A stretch of DNA of 7,630 nt from contig CP070800.1 in assembly GCA_020343555.1 (NCBI GenBank), positions 995,152 to 1,002,781 of the forward strand, read 5' to 3'. A program made the translations under genes and the position numbers. The notes beneath the pieces were generated by a model. The model worked only from the letters and a program-made list of their open reading frames with translations, was not told the origin of the DNA and made no database searches. Within the stretch, counting starts at the first letter, position 1. Each line of letters opens with the position of its first letter. Shown in pieces: positions 5,801-7,630 of the stretch. The stretch comes from Dehalococcoidales bacterium (GTDB taxonomy: Bacteria > Chloroflexota > Dehalococcoidia > Dehalococcoidales > UBA2162).

Positions 5801-6452
5801 TAATCGATCGAACTGGGAATCTCACTGGGACGAAGAATCTCAGAAAAGCTTCTGGCACGAACCGACCGCTGAGATCGTCAGGTTAAAGGAGTCACTGGAC
5901 AGGCAGAAAATACGGGATGTTCTCGACCTGGGGTGTGGTATCGGACGGCACGCGATACTATTTGCAGAATCTGGTTTCAACGTAACAGCGGTAGACGATT
6001 CACAGAATGCCTTGGATATACTCAGAGAGAAAGCTTCTGAAAAACAGGCTAAGATTACCTGTATCGAAGGCTCTTATACCGAAGTTATATTCACCGAAAA
6101 TTCATTCGATCTTATTATTGCGAATAACGTTCTCTATCATGGATACAGGGAAGATTTTGAAAAGAGTGTCCGGCTTGTTTACCGGTATCTCAGACCGGGA
6201 GGATTTTTCTATTTTACCTGTCCCACGCACCGGGATGCCAAATATGGAAACGGCGAGGAAATGGGAGAAAACACGTATAAATCTTTGAACAGCGTCCATC
6301 CTGGAGATATTCATTATTTCGCCGACGAGGGAGATATCGCATATTTTCTCCGGGATTTTGCTGAATACACGATCGACAGGGAAGAACACTACTGGGATAA
6401 CAACGGTATCAGCCAGTTCAGTTCAAGCTGGCACATAATGGCAAATAAGTAA
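5793..6452 (+). CDS. Class I SAM-dependent methyltransferase, substrate unknown
   Basis: A 219-residue cytoplasmic enzyme predicted to move a methyl group from S-adenosylmethionine to an unknown acceptor. Seen in order: a Trp- and His-rich start (NWESHWDEESQKSFWHEP) that often caps the active site in this group; motif I VLDLGCGIGRH at 43-53; the acidic residue D68 in VDDS at the end of strand 2 for the SAM ribose; EGSYTEVIF (92-100); FDLIIANNVLYHGY at 105-118 (motif IV region); and LRPGGFFYFTCP for strand 5. Length and order resemble TehB/UbiE-like small-molecule methyltransferases, but nothing fixes the substrate. The start is GTG 5793, inside the end of dtd. A functional link with dtd is not evident; shared transcription is the simpler view. 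Confidence 0.85.
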   Translation: MNSNRSNWESHWDEESQKSFWHEPTAEIVRLKESLDRQKIRDVLDLGCGIGRHAILFAESGFNVTAVDDSQNALDILREKASEKQAKITCIEGSYTEVIFTENSFDLIIANNVLYHGYREDFEKSVRLVYRYLRPGGFFYFTCPTHRDAKYGNGEEMGENTYKSLNSVHPGDIHYFADEGDIAYFLRDFAEYTIDREEHYWDNNGISQFSSSWHIMANK

Positions 6453-6490
6453 GAACTCGTTGAGATTACTTACAAATCACTCATGATTTT
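6449..6490 (+). terminator. Weak hairpin pair at the end of the dtd-methyltransferase unit
   Basis: GTAAG...CTTAC (6449-6473) forms about 10 pairs with two single-base bulges around a GTT loop, and covers the methyltransferase stop codon. It is followed by an AT-rich 6-bp hairpin (AAATCA-CTCA-TGATTT, 6474-6489), then TTGTTA. The T-run is short, and the region also overlaps the next promoter, so termination here is uncertain. Confidence 0.3.
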
Positions 6491-6498
6491 GTTATAGT
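6469..6498 (+). promoter_or_regulatory. Candidate promoter of the SnoaL-cupin pair
   Basis: CTTACA (6469-6474, 4 of 6) and TATAGT (6493-6498, 5 of 6) are 18 bp apart, and TG one base before the -10 box gives an extended -10. The predicted start near 6505 leaves a leader of about 60 nt. The dyad AAATCA-N4-TGATTT fills most of the spacer. Confidence 0.5.
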
Positions 6499-6564
6499 GT
6501 ATCCGTTTTACTGAAGAGGGTATATTTGTTCATTGAATTTTAATAGATATTTTGGAGGTAATAA

Positions 6565-7311
6565 ATGTCCGATAATACTCTAGAAAAAAGAATAGAAATA
6601 CTTGAGGATCAGCTTCAGCAACAAGCCGAATACATTGAGACTCTGGAAAAGAAGGTGACGAAACTCGATGATATCGAGGCTATCAAACGATTACAAAAGG
6701 CGTATGGCTACTATGTAGAACACTGGATGTACGAAGAGATAATAGACTGCTTTTCAGACGGACCGGGAGTGTACTTGAACTGGATAGAGGGCGTCTGGAA
6801 GGGAAAGAAAGGAGTGAGGAGATACTTCACTCACGGTGGCAAAGCTACTCCGACGCCGTCCGGTTTTTCACATCAGCTTATGCCTACAAGCGGGTTGATA
6901 ACGGTGACTGATGACGGAATGACTGCAAAGGGGCGATGGTACGGATTCGGAGCTATCTTCAATTCAAATGAAGGACAGGTAGAAAAAGCCGAGTTCACCA
7001 GCGGTATTTACGAAGTAAACTACGTAAAGGAAGACAGTATCTGGAAGATACGGTCATTCGACTGGGTTATACCTTACGTCGTGAGAATACACGAAATGTG
7101 CGAAGGGCCGGAGATCCGCAGTCGTCGAATCATCAAAGGTGCCGGAGAAGGCGGAGCCTTCATTCCTGATCCGGATATTCCGTTGGATGAGAATGACCTG
7201 CGCTATGTTTCCGGATATGTTTTTCCTTTCCATTACACCCATCCGGTTACAGGGAAGAGGACATCCGAGGAAAGACGTAACGCCCAACTAAGACCTTTAC
7301 AAATGGAATGA
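6565..7311 (+). CDS. SnoaL-like (NTF2-fold) protein with N-terminal coiled coil
   Basis: A 248-residue cytoplasmic protein with no signal peptide. Residues 5-35 form a clear heptad pattern (L6, I10, L13, L17, I24, L27, V31, L34), so it probably self-associates by a short coiled coil. From about 36 to 170 it looks like a SnoaL_4/NTF2-like cone: DIEAIKRLQKAYGYYVEHWMYEEI, then DCFSDGPGVYLNW, GVWKGKKGVRRYF, a strand with TAKGRWYGFG, and WKIRSFDWVIPY. Such folds bind small hydrophobic molecules and include dehydratases, cyclases and isomerases; which applies here cannot be told. The last 75 or so residues are a Pro- and charge-rich extension not typical of bare SnoaL domains. The start is firm (GGAGG at 6554-6558, 6 nt before ATG). 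A cupin-like gene follows 38 bp later, probably in one operon. Confidence 0.82.
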   Translation: MSDNTLEKRIEILEDQLQQQAEYIETLEKKVTKLDDIEAIKRLQKAYGYYVEHWMYEEIIDCFSDGPGVYLNWIEGVWKGKKGVRRYFTHGGKATPTPSGFSHQLMPTSGLITVTDDGMTAKGRWYGFGAIFNSNEGQVEKAEFTSGIYEVNYVKEDSIWKIRSFDWVIPYVVRIHEMCEGPEIRSRRIIKGAGEGGAFIPDPDIPLDENDLRYVSGYVFPFHYTHPVTGKRTSEERRNAQLRPLQME

Positions 7312-7349
7312 TGGCTAGTAAACACGTGAACTGATACGGGGAAAGTAAT

Positions 7350-7630
7350 ATGAACGAAAGAAAGTACGGTAAGTATTTCCTGACCGAACCTGAGTTGATA
7401 AACAAACCCAGGATACCGATGTCCAATCCCAGTGCGTATGTGGATAGTGCATCCCACTTCGGAAAACCAATCAATTTTTCCATGGCGTGGAGATATATCA
7501 AGGAACCCATGCTCTTCGATCGGATCCCACATTCCCATGATTTCGACGAGTTCCTTTGTTTCCTGGGAGGAAACCTGGAGAATATCTTCGATTTCGACGC
7601 TACGATAGAATTATCGATGGGTGAGGAAGA
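7350..7630 (+). CDS. Cupin-like protein, N-terminal part (3' end outside window)
   Basis: Ninety-three codons are visible, open to the right edge. After about 55 residues of leader (with MAWRYIKEPMLFDRIP) comes HSHDFDEFLCFLGGN at 61-75. This matches most of cupin motif 1, HxHx3Ex6G: H61, H63 and E67 would be metal ligands, with G74 at the end, while the leading Gly of the motif is absent. The second cupin motif, with the last His ligand, would lie beyond the window. Start ATG 7350 is preceded by GGGGA at about 9 nt spacing. Because it follows the SnoaL-like gene by 38 bp, the two may act on the same small molecule, but no reaction can be assigned. The family call rests on one motif only. Confidence 0.65.
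   Translation, partial: MNERKYGKYFLTEPELINKPRIPMSNPSAYVDSASHFGKPINFSMAWRYIKEPMLFDRIPHSHDFDEFLCFLGGNLENIFDFDATIELSMGEE

Overview
The window is about 7.6 kb of bacterial sequence with dense coding, short gaps and Shine-Dalgarno sites of the AGGAGG type. No RNA genes, CRISPR arrays or insertion sequences are visible. The organism cannot be fixed from the sequence. The style of the proteins (MATE pumps with a DWTQG leader, a coiled-coil SnoaL-like protein next to an HxH cupin, a lone SWIM protein) reminds me of uncultured Dehalococcoidia (Chloroflexota) or similar anaerobic sediment bacteria. That is a low-confidence inference.

Region 1 (1-4726, + strand): the 3' end of folC is followed by three tandem full-length MATE-family efflux transporter genes with gaps of 24, 51 and 53 bp. 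They look like one transcription unit, and the pumps arose by gene duplication. Pumps 2 and 3 resemble each other more than pump 1. Pump 1 carries two extra acidic residues in predicted membrane helices (D270, E385) that the others lack. None of the three has a clear Shine-Dalgarno site at its start codon.

Region 2 (4727-5335): an 87-residue stand-alone SWIM zinc-finger gene lies on the - strand, convergent with the pumps and divergent from dtd. It has a strong Shine-Dalgarno site, and a 9-bp hairpin terminator lies beyond its stop. Its leader is the most unusual part of the window. A - strand promoter candidate is followed by a possible 12-codon leader ORF whose TAATAA end touches an 11-bp hairpin with a run of six T, and this ends only 6 nt before the Shine-Dalgarno site. 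That is the layout of a transcriptional attenuator or of a terminated small RNA.

Region 3 (5287-6473, + strand): dtd (D-aminoacyl-tRNA deacylase) overlaps a class I SAM-dependent methyltransferase by 8 nt. They are probably translated from one mRNA started at a promoter at 5287-5315.

Region 4 (6469-7630, + strand): a new promoter with a dyad inside its spacer precedes a SnoaL/NTF2-like protein with an N-terminal coiled coil. A cupin-like gene follows 38 bp later and runs off the window. These two are likely an operon of unknown, possibly small-molecule-modifying, function.
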